Shown: piece after piece, positions 25,401-40,000 of the stretch
Layout of the letters: each line of letters starts with the position of its first letter
Position numbering within the stretch: the stretch's first letter is position 1
Assembly: GCA_948474755.1 (NCBI GenBank)
Contig: CAOLHI010000080.1
Location: 803,501 to 867,500 of the forward strand
Direction of reading: 5' to 3'
Length of the DNA stretch: 64,000 bases
Origin: Ctenosaura bakeri
Taxonomy: Eukaryota > Chordata > Lepidosauria > Squamata > Iguanidae
Translations under genes and position numbers: made by a program
The notes under the pieces: model-generated
The model's input: only the letters and a program-made list of their open reading frames with translations
The model's database searches: none
Told to the model about the DNA's origin: nothing

Positions 25401-27602
25401 TGTTATTTAAATCTCCTTAAATGCCTTGTATTTACAAGTAAATGTCTTGTATTGTGTCTTCTTTCTTTCACAACTTGTATTTCACTTTCATTTTCCCACC
25501 TACTCCTACTTAGCCATCCTTTCATGCCTCTAGTGATGGACAATATAAAAGATTTAAGTAAGTCATATATCAGGATACTGTAATAGCTAGCCACACTCAT
25601 TCTGTACCTTAGTACAGTATATTGAGAGACTGGCATAGCTTCATAACCCTTTTCTAACACTGTGAATAGTGACTACAGTGAATTGATGGAGAAATAGGAT
25701 GCATTAATTTTTATATTAGCCATGAGAAAATCAAATGGGGAAATTTCTATTCCAAAATTCTTTTATCATCAAAGTTTTATTGTTCTAGGCACACAATAGC
25801 ATCGTTCCTTTTCATTCATTGAGAAGGTTTTCAGGCACAGAGTGGGGTAGGAACAAAACCAAGATTTGGCCCAATAAAATATAACCAAGCTGTGCTATCA
25901 GGACTGTTTGTGTCAGAGCAGTCGATAGATATTTCTCGCATCCTTCTTTAGAAAAGGCTTCTGGAACAAAAGGGCATCCAGAAGGGCCACATAGCTCCAC
26001 ACAAAACATGATACAGGCATAAGCAACACTATGTTCAATTACCCATCAGGGTATTTGGACCATTGGGGCCAAACAGCCCTAACAGATGTAGAGGCCAAAT
26101 CAGCCCTCAGAGAAGAGGTAACTTCCGATGAACAAGGGCATCTAGAATGATGTGGGCTCTTGCAATAGGCCACAGGAGTTATCACCCTACAGGGACAACT
26201 GATACCTGAGCCTACTGTTTGTGGTTATGTCTTAAGGCCTCTTAAGAAAACTTGGCTAATTCCTATTCAAGGAGGAGAATGTGCAAAGGAAACAAGCAGC
26301 AACAAAGATTTTCTGTGTGTTCCCAAGATGACTTACAGAAGCCTTAAATGATGGTTTCCACAGAAATACTGATTCCTTGTTTTTGGGCTGTTTATGGCAT
26401 ATAGTATTCTGCCATATACACTGAATAAAAGCATCAAAGAACTTCAGTGAGTACCAGCTCTCAGAGTCTCATGTACAGACAAAGTCTTGTGAAACTTTAA
26501 AGCTAGAAAGATGGTAGAACAAGTTTCAACAGTCAAGTTTTTCCCCCTAATCTCACTACATGGCCAGAAAAAAAACAGCATAGATTATGCATAGAAAAAA
26601 TGTGCAAAGTGGTTTAGTTTTAGTTTTATTATTTTATTTATTTCCATGCTGAAGTACAGTTCCCTTGTAGCAAATTCATTTCTTATCTCAATGGAAGGGT
26701 TCATTTCACCTCTTACCTACTCAGGAGTAGAGCAGTCTCCATCATGCATATTGAATAATATCTTTGTTAGACCAATACAAAGGTCACACAAACATGTAAG
26801 GTCTCTTTATAAAGTAATATTTCACAATGTGGCAGAGAACAGAAGGGAGAAAAGCTGATGTAATGTTGAAGACATGACACCTGCATGGTCAGAACATCAA
26901 GATGAAATGAGAGTGTATGTGGTTGCAGACACTCAAATTAGGTACTGCCATTTTTCTGGTTGTATCTAGGGTCACCTCTAGAAGTACTAAGAAACAAAAA
27001 AAAAAACAGAGAGGGAGAGATCATCTACTATTAAAAATGTAAAATCCAAGTTTAGTTATGTCAAGAACCAATGCTTCCAAATGAAGTTGTTTATTCTCAT
27101 CTATGTACAAAAATATATCTAGTTCCTTTATATGGAGTATTAAAGAGCATTATGAATACAGATACACAGTATACTTGTGGAACTGACAGAGGTCTAAAAA
27201 TAGTATTCTCACCCCTCCAAAAAAAATCATTTCTCAAAATTGTGTACCATATGATTTCAACTCCTCAGTCTTGCAAATTTAAAAAAAAAATATGATAGAA
27301 CCTATTTTCAAGGGAAAAAAAGATGTGAGATATTTGCTGTGTTGTGTTGGAGTGTATGTTATGTACAAATACAAGTATGTAACACTTCTCTAGTTCCCAA
27401 ACTAAGTATGCAGGGCTTGGCCAAATCCAGCTTTCCTGCTGTCAATAAGATAAATTCTGTGATGAAGAGAAAGTAAGATGTATTTACAATAGAATCTATT
27501 GAATAGACTGTATATAACTAAACAAGAGATTAAAATGTTAGTGTTTCCATCACTGAAGCCAACACTGAAAACATACAACACATTGCTGCCTTTGTAACAA
27601 TG
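25401..27602. other. Intergenic DNA downstream of BUB3, no gene recognised
   Basis: AT-rich non-coding sequence. It may include distal BUB3 3' untranslated sequence if a more distal polyadenylation site is used. Confidence 0.5.
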
Positions 27603-28050
27603 TTTATTTTGAAAATATTATTTATTCAAACAGTTAAACTATTATTAAATCTGTACAAAAAGTCAACAATAAAATGTAAGCTTTCAAAGGAATGAGCTGT
27701 CTTACAGAACAGTTTATTGTTCATGTGAAGAAAACACTGATTCCTGCCTATGCTAAAATAATGATACAGAGCACAAATGGGGAAGATGTAGTCCTCCACA
27801 TGTTCTTGACTGCATCTCTCACTGGTAGTTATGCTGGCTAGGACTAATAAACATTGCTGATCAGCAGTATCTGGTTCAACACGTATTCCTCATCTTTGAT
27901 AAAGAGTACACTAAACTATTATACTAACACTAGTTTCAGTAAAAACATAATATTGAAACATCTTCATTTAATCTAGGGACTTATTTTAAACAAGTCTTGC
28001 TGGAAGTAAGTGGAGACATCTTTTGAAGAGTTAAGCTTTTTGGTCAGATG
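27603..28050 (-). other. BUB3: BUB3 3' untranslated region with candidate poly(A) signals
   Basis: Runs from just after the TAA stop. Minus-strand AATAAA hexamers lie at 27713-27718, 27621-27626 and 27603-27608, so the transcript probably ends between about 27.7 and 27.58 kb. The true end cannot be fixed without RNA evidence. Confidence 0.5.
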
Positions 28051-28060
28051 TTAAGTAGAC
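28051..28060 (-). CDS. BUB3: BUB3 exon 8, last 10 coding bases
   Basis: Acceptor TTTATTTGCAG|GTCTACTTAA. The first G completes AAG (K324), then TCT ACT TAA gives S325, T326 and stop. The 5-kb intron before it and the in-frame KPKST ending known from vertebrate BUB3 support the placement. Confidence 0.88.
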
Positions 28061-31000
28061 CTGCAAATAAAGAAATACATTTCAGACAATTGTTTGCATT
28101 TCTTTAATATTCCAAATGAACCTTCAACAATATCTTGGACAAGCAATTTTAATAATGTGATGATTTTCATACACCAGAGAGATATATTTCTTGGCATTTT
28201 CAAATTTGTCAAGAGTTAAAACAGTATCATTTTAACAATTTACAACAAAGTACAAGATTGCTTCCCTGGATTACTACGAAAATTTCAGCATCTGGTTGAA
28301 GGCTGCCATAAGCAACATGTCAGAAAAGCATATTAATGTTTCAGAAATTCATTTAAAGCCAGAAACAAGTCCAAAAAGATGCCTGTCTAAATGCATTGCA
28401 ATTACGTTACAATTATTTTGCAAATACACAGATATGCTCTGCCTTGTCTCAGCTCATTACCAATTCAAACAATTTGCCCTTCTGGGATCAATTGTTTGCT
28501 AATAAATAATTGTTTGCAGTCACAAAATGATATTAACTACTATTCTTATTAGTTTTGCTTCTACATCCTGTAATAAGATTCAGAACTAACTAATTCCCAA
28601 GAGTCTAACCTTAACCTTGCTGTGTTTAACAGCCCAGGAAATGATGAACCATCTGTTTCAGAAAATAATGGACAGCCAAGAGGAAATATTGTTTAATTGT
28701 AGATTAACCTCCTCAGAAAGCAGAATGAAGCATCTCTATAATTAGCAAACACAACACAAGGATAGAAACAGCTGAAGCCAAAATGATATGGTCAGGTCTT
28801 CAATCCACTGATGGCCATTTTCCATATTACAGTTCTCATTAATACAAGTTGTTTGCAGGAGCACTCCCATTTTAAAAAGTGTAATATGGGAAGCAGATTC
28901 AAATATTTCAAAAATAATTTTCATCACACTGAGTTTTTGCATGTTTAATTCATATCAGCCTAACAGACTCATATTATCCTAACAGCATAAAGTGAAATGG
29001 CTGATTAAAATTTTGAAAAATGAACTGAAGCTCCAGTTAGGGCTGGCATCCAAAATATAAAGGGTCACAGAGGTCACACACTCCTTTTACTACATACTAC
29101 TTATGTATCATTTGTGTTCTGTTGTTTAAGAGTTCGTCTTTGTACTCTATTATAACTTGCAAATTTAATAAAAGTTATTAAAATTACATATATAGGCTCT
29201 TTGGAACTGAAAAACTGAAACTGCTTATATGGCAGAGGTCAGCAAATCAGAGGATGTGGGAAATAAATTTGCTACCACCAACCTTCACTCATTCTAAATC
29301 AAATGTACACCCTAAAGCCTAAACTGAAAATAGCTCTGATTTTATTTCCATATTGCTTGTGAGAAAAAGGGAGGGTGCCGTGTCTTAAAAGACAACAGCT
29401 ACTCTTGGAGGCTTCTAGAACCACATCTGCTTTTTTTTAAAAAAATGACATGAAACATGGTGGGAAGGTCAAGGGATAAGATAAAATGTTACAGAGCTCA
29501 AATGAATCAGACAGGACTCTAAAAATTAGGTAAAGAAAGTGCAGCCCATGAAGAAAGTGTAGTTCAGAGACTCCACTTTGGCAGCCCGTGAACCCTGAAT
29601 CCCTCCCCAATTCAAATTTTGCTGGCATAATTTTGGGGCTAAAATCACCCCAAGCTCTCCTGAATGCATGCATCCAGGAAAAAGAAAGCCCTCCATAACC
29701 CACCCAAACCGCCATCCTCTTGGAAATATTTTTCCTTCCTTTCTCTTTGAAGTAGATGCTAAGAGGAAGTGATAAAACTTGACAACATTTTGGAGAAATG
29801 AAGGAAAAACAAGATACTTCCGCACACTAAACAGATGTAGCCCATAGAGGATTGGGAAATGGAAAACTGTCCACCAGCCCTGGACCCCCGCAGCTGCTTG
29901 CTCCTGCTTTGCAGTTTTCAGGTATTTCTTAATGTCAGATATGCAGAAAATCATGATAAATACTGTCCTGTTGGTATCTCATTCCAACAAACTGAACATG
30001 CTATTTTTATATATTGGACATATGCTGGCACTATGGAACACTGCCAATTGATTTCTGTCAAATGTGTTGAACCTATCCTAAGGCAGATTTTTTTTTTTTT
30101 TTGAAAGAAACAGACAATATTGCAATTCTATATATACTTATTTGGAAGTAGACATTCTGGACTTAACATAGTCGACTTCTGATTATATACAGGGTTTCTG
30201 AAAATTATCTTTAAACTTCAACTGTATAAACAATTGAAATTGTAAAGATAATTTTTAGACACTATGTATAGAACTACATGGTTGATACAGAAATATTATG
30301 CTCATTTAGTGAAAAGTAAATCCCATTATGTTCAAGTTACATCTGAATAAACATGCTTCACTGTAGAATGATAAATAATGCCACAGGTCTGGATCCAACC
30401 TTGCATTCAGTAGTTGCACTTAAGGGAGGTGATTTCTGCTGACTTGTCCTTCACTTTACAGCCTCATGTGTGCCCTCCAAAGTTGCTTGGGAGGGCTGGC
30501 AAACCTATGGAATAATGTGGGAGGTGCCACTTCCAACTGCATGGGAAATGTAGAATTGGCAAAGTCACCTCCCAGCCTTCTTTCCCCAGTAGGAAGCCTT
30601 CTTGGATCTCAATTCTCTCTACTCACAAAAGGTCAAGAATGAATCAAATACATCTATAATTTCGCAATACATTGCTAGTTTTTTGAGAAAAATAATTGGA
30701 ATTTTACTCAAAAACTCTTCCAACAGTGTCAAGGTCATAAAAGCTGGTAAATGACATTATGAGAACATCAGAGAACAAATAGCAGGGACAGTTGCTAGAA
30801 TGTCCAAACTAATTGTGCAGCTAAGAAAGCAAAGAGAAAAAAGGAAATGGGAAACTGTGAATTAGCTAGTATTCCTTTTATGAATTTCTGTAAACAGAAG
30901 GATAATTTGGCTCTAATTAAATCCAGACATTTTCCATTAGACATTGTTACATTAGCTGATTTTAACTGTTAAGTTTACAGCTTTGCTTATATTACATTTG

Positions 31001-34000
31001 AGTTAATTCGTTACTATGATGAACCACTCTTTGGACACTGAATGTTTACACTGCACCTGCCGTATGCACCGGGGATCTCCTCCAGGAACCTTTGTGTAAA
31101 ACAAAAATGCAAGCATGCATCTGTTGGATCCATTGACTAGAATGGGACATGACACTTTGCAAGACCTCATATTTGTGCATGTGAAGGTCATGCCAGAAGA
31201 AGGCACACTGTACTGTACAGGTGGCCCTCCATATCCATAGGTTCTGCATCCACAGATTCAACTAAACATGGCTTAAGAATATTTGAGGGGGGGAAATGCA
31301 AACAGCAATGCCTGATTCTGCCACACACCAAGCACTAACTACGCTTATATGTAGTCATACCCTGCTGTAGCCTCCCACTATTTCACAGATTCTCAGGTTC
31401 ACTCAGCACTTGTTTGAGTTGTTTGACATTTTACATAAGGGACACCACTTTACTACTCTATGGTACATAACAGGACTTGAGCATCCATGGATTTGGGTAG
31501 CTGGGGGTATGTGGTCCTTTAAACAAACCAACAGCGGACACCAAGAGTCCACTGTATACCCTTTGAAAAACTAAAATTAAAGAGATTTAATTTCCTCCCC
31601 AAGACAACAGATGCAGCCAATATCTAATTTGTTTAAGCCACCTTCCATCCTGCACCAGGAGATTAGTGGAATACAACTAAAATAAACCTACATATGCTGA
31701 TAAGACCTTTCAAAGTACCAAGGCAGTGGGATACAACATTGTTTGGTCCACAGTACCACTTCATTCAGGTGTCAACAAAACTTTAGCAAACAGGAGAGGA
31801 TTGCTGCAGATGAGTATGGAACATGACTGACCCCGGCAAATTGTTTGGAATTCATAAACCTTTTGAAGCCCATCATTTTAGACCTTCAGAGATGAAGCAT
31901 TGTTGATCACTAATTTCCATGAAGTCTAATAAAGAACTCTACTATAAGGTTCAATTTTAAATAAGGAATCCTATTTTGGGAACACTACATGACACAAATT
32001 AGAACAAAAAACAACAATATAATAGGTGTTGAGACTATACATAGTCTTCTTACTCTGAGGATTTCTTGCAGAAGTAGTTCAAGCTATAAAAATCTCACAT
32101 GGCCACATAAGCTGCTATCCTTCACTAGTATGAAAAAAAAATACTCAACACATGCTCATACACACAGTAAAGAACTCTGAATTGAAGACAGCGTGGAGAT
32201 ATCTCACTTTCTTGACTACACAATCAGAGAACTTTCCATTACCATGTTAGGTGGTCTTACTGTTTTACTAGTGTACACACATACAATATCATAAAGGACA
32301 TTTCATTTTTTTTCCCTTAGACACAATTCTGCTCACATATTTGCTCCTCTTTTCCTTCCAAAGACATAATAACAACAGTAGATGGCTACTAGAATGGCAG
32401 TGGGAACAGCCAACACGTAAAGCTTCTGAACACAACGTGTATATGCATTTTTTCACCACTCCAATATGCTGAAGGGGCAAAACTGAATGTTTATTTAGCT
32501 AAGAGAAAGAATTCTCAATACATCTAGTTTTAGCCTAGATTCCTTAGCTCTGGACAAAAAAAGTTATTATTTCCTTTGCTAGGAAAGGTGACATAATATT
32601 GGTCCATCAAAGAACTACACGTCACTTTAACAATCTTTTATTGCAATTTATACAATTCCTATATCCAGTTCAGCAATGGCATATTGTAAATTACAGCCAA
32701 AACCCATGCTCAAAAGACTGCCAATAGTTTGAAATCATAAGGATCCAATATAATTAGATTTGCCCATATGAATTATCCTGAATTCTTCAACTTAATTTTA
32801 AAGCAATGAGCTAGTAACGATGCTATGGTTTCATATAACAGTGCCTATTCAAGAAGAATGAGAGTTTGACATTCTTCTGCTACAAAACAAGTAGACAATT
32901 TTATCCACCAGCCGTCTATCAACCCACGGATATTGAAAGCTTGGGGAGAACAAGATAAAATCAACTCCAGTCCTACTGTCAAGCTGCACTATCTACCATG
33001 AATCAATAATGCTATTCATGAGTTTAGGAAAATTAATAAATCCTGGAATAAACGATAGAAAAAGCTCAAATACAGGTGAAGCATACTCACTTGGGTTTTG
33101 TTTCAGCATCTGTCACTTGGCGAATGTAGATACCATCTTCAGGATGTTCAATGTCATCCATTTCATACATATATGATGATGCTATTGCAAGGGTGGTTCC
33201 ATCATTACTGAAGGCCAGTGATGCTATGCTGGTAGGATAGCGATGGAACTGGCAAAGTCTCTTTTTATTGAATGGATCCCAAATATTGACAAAGCCATCA
33301 GAACCACCTACAAACAGATTTACAAAGATCAGGACGTACCATCATTATTTCTGTACTTTCTTACCATTAAGCCTGTACAGAAAGAATAGTAAAAGCTCAG
33401 CTATCTTCTTTGAAGGACTGAGCACACAGTGCAGGGCAAGAAGTTAAGTATTTGGTCTAAATTACTGTAGAATATTGTCAGACACAACTATCTTACTAGA
33501 TTTACTAATATGCAATAACGAAAAAATAGAAATTATACATTTTAGATTATGATAAAATATACATTTGGGGTTGTTCAAAAGAAACTTGTTGAAAGAATCA
33601 CAAGAGAAATGTACCATTTCACATGATGCTGGGAAATATAACTGAAGTATCCAATCAGGAAGGCAGTCAGGCCAATAGAAACAATAAGACACTTATTTAC
33701 GTTTTTGTATTACCTGTGGCAAATGTGTTGTGGACATTGTGGAAAGAGATGGCATTAACTGGATAAATCTGTTCAATATTATTCTCCTTCAGTCTATGAC
33801 ATTTGAAAGCATATTTTTTCTTCTGTACCTCCAGACTTGGATCCAAATATTCAACTGCAACACGGCCTTCTATAGAGCTTAACACATAACCCTACAGGAC
33901 ACAAAAATGATTGCTACAGCTAATTACATTTTTTAATATCTACGAGCATACAACCTGCAAAAAGCATGCACAAAAATTGTTTCTCTCACGTTTTAACTAC

Positions 34001-37000
34001 AGAGATGAACAAAGTTCACTCGAGTCCTGGAGATTCATGGAATTAAATGTTGTGAGAGAAGATTCCAAAAGGAATTGTACTTAGAGAACAATTATTAAAG
34101 TACAATTCCTTTTGGAATGTTAATTTTTTGGAAAAGTCATTCCTTAGACACAAGCATGTATTCCAACTCTGAAATTACAGTTCATCTATGAAAACAGAGT
34201 ATGCACACTAGGCCTTTTTTCAAAAAAGGAAGAAAAAGAAGAGATTCCAAGAGATTTCTAGCTATGGTACACTTTTGCTTGTAGATAATATCAAGAGAAA
34301 TTTGGTTTCAGTTAATGTCTCCTCTGCATAAGACGACTCTACATCTTCTAATATATATCTTACTATTTACTATTACCAAAAATATGTAAAGTTTTTCTTT
34401 TCATTTTCTTCCAACTCAGGAAGAACATAAAATTATGGCTAGACAGTACACTAATTCCCAGAGAAGGTAATGATGAAGCAAAGATTCTCTTGTTTGGATG
34501 CTAATTCTCTTTGCACCTTTGCTAAGTTCAGGAAAAGAGCCATGCCTGGCCCAGAAGGGATTCCCAAGGAAATAGTTTTATGTAAGACTTATAAAAGCAT
34601 TTCCCAGAACATGCGTTTTCTTGGAGCATGGCATCTTTGCTAATCTAGTGTTCCTGCATAATTCAAAACTCTAATAGTTTCAGAATTAACACAACAGTAA
34701 CGTTATTACAGTTTTAGACCATATAAGCAGCTTCAAAACCTCATAAGAAAAGCAAATATATCATTTCTTTTCATCAACAACAGAATGAATAAAATACAAA
34801 ATAAACTTCTGAGCAAGCCAAGGATAAATCTCAACAGATGAACATTTTTCCTTCAGATGGCATTACAATGAAATTCTACAGCGCAATTTAAATACCTGTT
34901 TGTTAGGAAATGCTCTGATGCAACGGGTCTGATATTTTAGACTTGATTCTCTTCTCTGCTGAACATAACCCATATTCCTTAAGTCCCACACCAGAACTCT
35001 CCGACCAGCTGTTCCTACTATCAGTCTGTCACCAGACACAGACAACGTATACACCTTGGAATTAATACAGAAAGCAATATTATATTTTTCAGCTTCAATG
35101 CAGGTGGCTTTTGATTTTACAGTGTAAACACACACACACACACATTCTTGTTCCATTAACAGATGGATGGACAAAAGCAGCCCCATAGTGACATGAGACC
35201 CCACAAGGCTGGTTTGGGGATTTGGCCTTCCCCTGCCCAACTGTAATTTGTTCTGGCAAAAAAAAAGAGTAAAATGCCAGTCCTTGAAGTCTCCAAGAGT
35301 AATAATTCATCAAAACTGTACTTGTAACTACTTCTGGTTGTGAGGGATTTTTTGCGGGGAGGGGATGTAAACTCCAAAGAGGTCCTATGGGCAAAAATTG
35401 GCTGTAGACTCACCAAAACAGTCCACCCCAGTATTACCACATTATAGAGGGAAAAACTGTCAGATTTAAATACAAAATACAAAAGCTGGCATTCTGTTAG
35501 ATAGTTATAATGTTGTACACTGGGCATGTTGGTATTCACACTTACAATTGTGGCACTACTGTCGTGACCACAAATGCCTCAAAACCCATCTTAAAATCCA
35601 GGCTGTCATACTGAGGGACAGAGTTCTGTGGCCCTAGTGAGCAAGACACTGAAGGACGATGGCTCCAGCTCCCTCCTACCAAGAAGTGGTGGGGGTTGGC
35701 AACAAGTACACCAACACCACTGCTCGCTGGTGGGAAGAAACTGGAGCCATCATACTTTTTGGTGTTCTCTTTACTACTGTCACAGAACTCTGTCCCTCAG
35801 TATGGCTGCCTGCATTTTAGGATGGGTTTCGGTAGGTCAGATCAGGAGATGAAGTATAGCCACAATATCACACCTACATGTCTAGTGCAAAATTTTGGTC
35901 TAAATTTCATAATATGAGCCTTATATGAGACTTGCCTATATCAGAATGCTAAAATCCCAAACACAAAATCAGTCTATGGTTAAAGCCATAAGAAACAACT
36001 GTTTTTGGTGCCTGCCTTTCTCCAACTGGCTTACATGCCTGAAATACATTTATATGTCTTTCAAGATAGGCCTTTACCCTTCCATACAGTCCAGAAGCCT
36101 ACAGAGCCAAGCTCAAACCTCTTCATCAGGGGTCCACAATTTGCAGCCACCCAAATGTTATTGGATTGCACTACCAGATACTGATACAATGTTCTACCAT
36201 TGTTGTATATTGTCTCTGGGAGAAGAATGGAAAGACAGAGAAGTAACAAACAGGTCCTCAGAATGCATGCAGTCTCTTTGCCATGGTGAACATATGAAAG
36301 AGAAGAGCATTTACAGCAGAATTACAGTGCACCCTCTGCTGACACCACATCAGCACACTCAAATGTGAGGTCACACAAAGTCTTGTGTCCAATTATGTGC
36401 CAGTGCACATATGCTGCATCCACTGGGATGGTGTATTTCTGTTTGTTTGATGTTAGGGTTCCTGGAACTGAAAACCCATATATACAAGGGCACACCATAC
36501 CTAAAATTTCAAAACAAAATAATGTATCCTAAAAGTTCTCTTAGTAAAAACCAAAACTAGGCAAGTGTTCATATTGCTGTGTGCGTTCAAGTCATTTCTG
36601 ACTTAAGGCAAACCTGAAGCAAATTTATCATATGGTTTTCTTGGCAAGATTTATTCAAAGAGGGTCTTCTTTTGCCTTCCTCTGAGGCTGAGAGACAGTG
36701 ACTTGCCCAAGATCACCCAGTGGATTTCCATGCCAAGCACGGATCCAAGCCCTCATCTCCAGAGTCCTAGTCCAATGTTCAAATAACTACACTATGCTGG
36801 CTCGCAAGTGTTGATTAACCTGACTTTTAATTACACATATCTAATGTTCAGTTTTACAAATAAACAGCCACAAACACAGAAAAACTGATAACTGTAAAAA
36901 GTAAAGATGTTATACTGATTATCATGCTTTTTTATTCATGCCATTTCAGATTTAACAAGTAGTTTACAGAACAATTCAATAATCTTTTTAAAAAAACTAG

Positions 37001-40000
37001 CAAACAATCCCTCATATCTGTTCAAACTAAAATACAAAACTACAAACTAAAAATTTAAAACATATGAGGCAAAATGCTTTCAATGTAATAGTTAACTCTT
37101 AAAAACTGGCTAGTGCTCTCAAATTACACCATCTCTTTTCAAAAGGCACATCTTCTGATCATTCCATATCATAAGGATGCAGTCCAGTATCTAGTTACAC
37201 ACTCTTTATGTCTAATGTGATCACCAGAACATAAGTATATTCTAAATTGTACAGAGTGTTGAAGCTTTAGATAATAAACTTATATTTTATATCACAATGA
37301 CAAACATTCAAATACAATGACAGATCATATTATTATACACTGAGTGCTTGATTAAAGCATAAAATGTGATAACACAAAACCCTAGTATAGAAACTTATAT
37401 ATAGAAAACACTGCATCAAAAATATTAACTACCTTAAATTGTCTTTAAAAACTGATGCCATACCTATAAAGTATTTTTTCTATACGCTATAGTCATAAAT
37501 CAAACAAAACCAATGTCATGAAACAGGCTGAGTGTACACATTTGTCAGAGATAACATTTTTAAAAAGTGACATAATGAACCTCACTGTACCAATAAGAAT
37601 CTTGATTCAGTGTGACTGTCTATTATATGGCATTCTGTGAGCAATTCATCACAGTTTTCTACATATAACTATAAATCACAAGAAAAACAATGCAATTTTA
37701 TTCTGATCAAAGCTCTTGCCAATGGATTCAGACTGGATAGTGACTCCAGTACTAGGTATCCAGTCATGACATGGTTTCAAATGTTTAAATACTTTCCAGT
37801 AACATTATTATAGTGAGCCCACCATATCCATGAGGGATTGGGTCCAGGATTCTTCACAGACACACAAAAAATCATACACGCTCAAATTAGTCTCATGAGG
37901 CAAAGGCACTTGAACAATGCAGTACACCTGGCAGCTTCCTGCCACCTCTGCAACTGTCCTATGCCATTTTTTAATACAAGTTTACCATATAAGGCTTGCC
38001 TCTGAAGGCTTCACAGTCTTACCACAGGCCTTCTGAAGCTAGGAAAGAGACTGCCAAGCCTTGTGAGGTGAGACTTACAGAATAAGCACCTACAATATTA
38101 AAAATGGTGCCAGCTACCCAATTCTGCTTAGTGAGGGAATCCCACTAATGTCTCCCTACTGTGGATATATTTGAATTCATGATGGATTAAATGTGCAGGC
38201 CCCAAGCTGAGGAATATAGCAGGCCCACTGTAATGTGGTTAGAAAAACATTTTACACTTGCATGTAACTGGTAACGAAAATGAAATGAAGACTAGCAAAA
38301 GTTCAGATAAAAACTTAATAAATGGTATTAACACAATCACTGTCTAGTGAGCTCAAGTACTGATCAGACGTGTATCCATGTCATGAGACTATACCAATGA
38401 CTGAAAATAAAAGTTATGGAGTTTATATTATTCTTTATTAAGGATTACAGATTTTTTCCTTCAACTCAACTCTACTCCAAGATGTGTGTCTCTTGCATCT
38501 TACTCACAAACTCTGAATACAGAGTGTATATGTAATCAAGCTATGAGCAAGCATTCTGTTTACACTTGTTAGTTATTTAAAAGGTTTTTAACTTGCTGTT
38601 CAAAGCACACCGCCCTCACAGAGCAGTTTACAAAACTTTAAACCACATGACCACATAACTACAATTTTAAAATTTAAAAAAAAGAACAGTAACTACAAAT
38701 TACTTCTCAAGCATATCATAACCAAGTGCAGAGTGGAATAAATGAGTTTTCAGATTCCCCACCCCCACCCCCACCCCTGCTTTTAAGCCATAAAGACCAG
38801 ACTTATCTCCTGCAACAGAGAGTTTAAAGATAGCTTAATTATATTTTAATGACAACCTTTTGTATGTTTTATGTAAATTATATGTTTTAATTTTGTAAGT
38901 GCCTTGAATCCCAATTTCCCCAGAGAATATAACATAAAATGAAGAAACAATATTAGTATGATCGCAGCAATTCCTATAAGCATTCCAGCTGCTGCATTCA
39001 GCCCCAGTTGCAATTTCTTCACCATCAAGGTAAGACTTCAAATGGCATATTACCATGGTTTATCCCACATGTAACCATGACAAGCATCACAGTCACCAAG
39101 CTAGTGTAACAGTCTTAATTGATTTAAAAAAAACCTTCTGGATGGCTTTATCAGTTCCAGTTCCACAAACAATACTAAATTCAAGAGCATTTCCACAGCA
39201 TCTAATTGTTCCTTCACAGGGAGTGCAACACCCATGAACAGTCAGATTTAAACATCCATCCACATCTAAACTGCTGCACTAGTGAAAAGGCCTCCCTGTC
39301 TAATATGACTATGCTCGACTCCAGCCTCATTCTAGTTCAGTAACATGGCACCAAGTTATGGCTGGGCTTCTATATAATATATATATTATATAGATATTCA
39401 TACAGCAATTGGCTATGCAGATAAATTGGTTTGGTTTACACTAGAGAAGAATATGGGCTTAGATCTTTTGTAAAGAAGAGTAGGCAACTGGGAATTCTGG
39501 TGACTCTTCCAATTGTTCAAGTAGTAGTTTTTCTCATTTCTAGCCACACTACTGGTTCTGCAACTGCAAACTGCACTGGATCCCTCTCACAGATAGTCCA
39601 GAATACAATGTCTACCAGTGTAACATCATTTGCACTAAGTACTGGCTGCTTGCCATAGTCTGAACCTGGTTTGATATCCTGGTTTCTTGATCAACTATAA
39701 TTTATACAGTTCCACCAAGTACAAAACAGGACAGAAATTGCAACTAAGAACAAATCAGAAATGGAAGCTCTATATCTTCTCCTGCTCTTAACTACTCATG
39801 GGTTCTGACTGTATCTGAATCAGGCCATTATCAAAGATAAATGAAGAATTATTTTCCTGGCATTTAAGTTTCCTAATATGTGTTAAGCTAAGGAAAAAAC
39901 CTGTAATTTTGCACTCATGTTTTCTTTCCTGAGTAGTTCATTGATTAGTTCAGTTAATAATAATAAGATGGGAAAATATTAATCCTTTAATTGATCAAAA

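Noticed and set aside
29526..29954. 142-codon minus-strand frame
   Set aside because: Lies in BUB3 intron 7 with no domain. Composition fits chance frames in a decayed repeat.
35925..36368. 147-codon plus-strand frame in BUB3 intron 4
   Set aside because: Antisense to BUB3, crosses dispersed repeat and the start of a TA-flanked element, and has no recognisable features.
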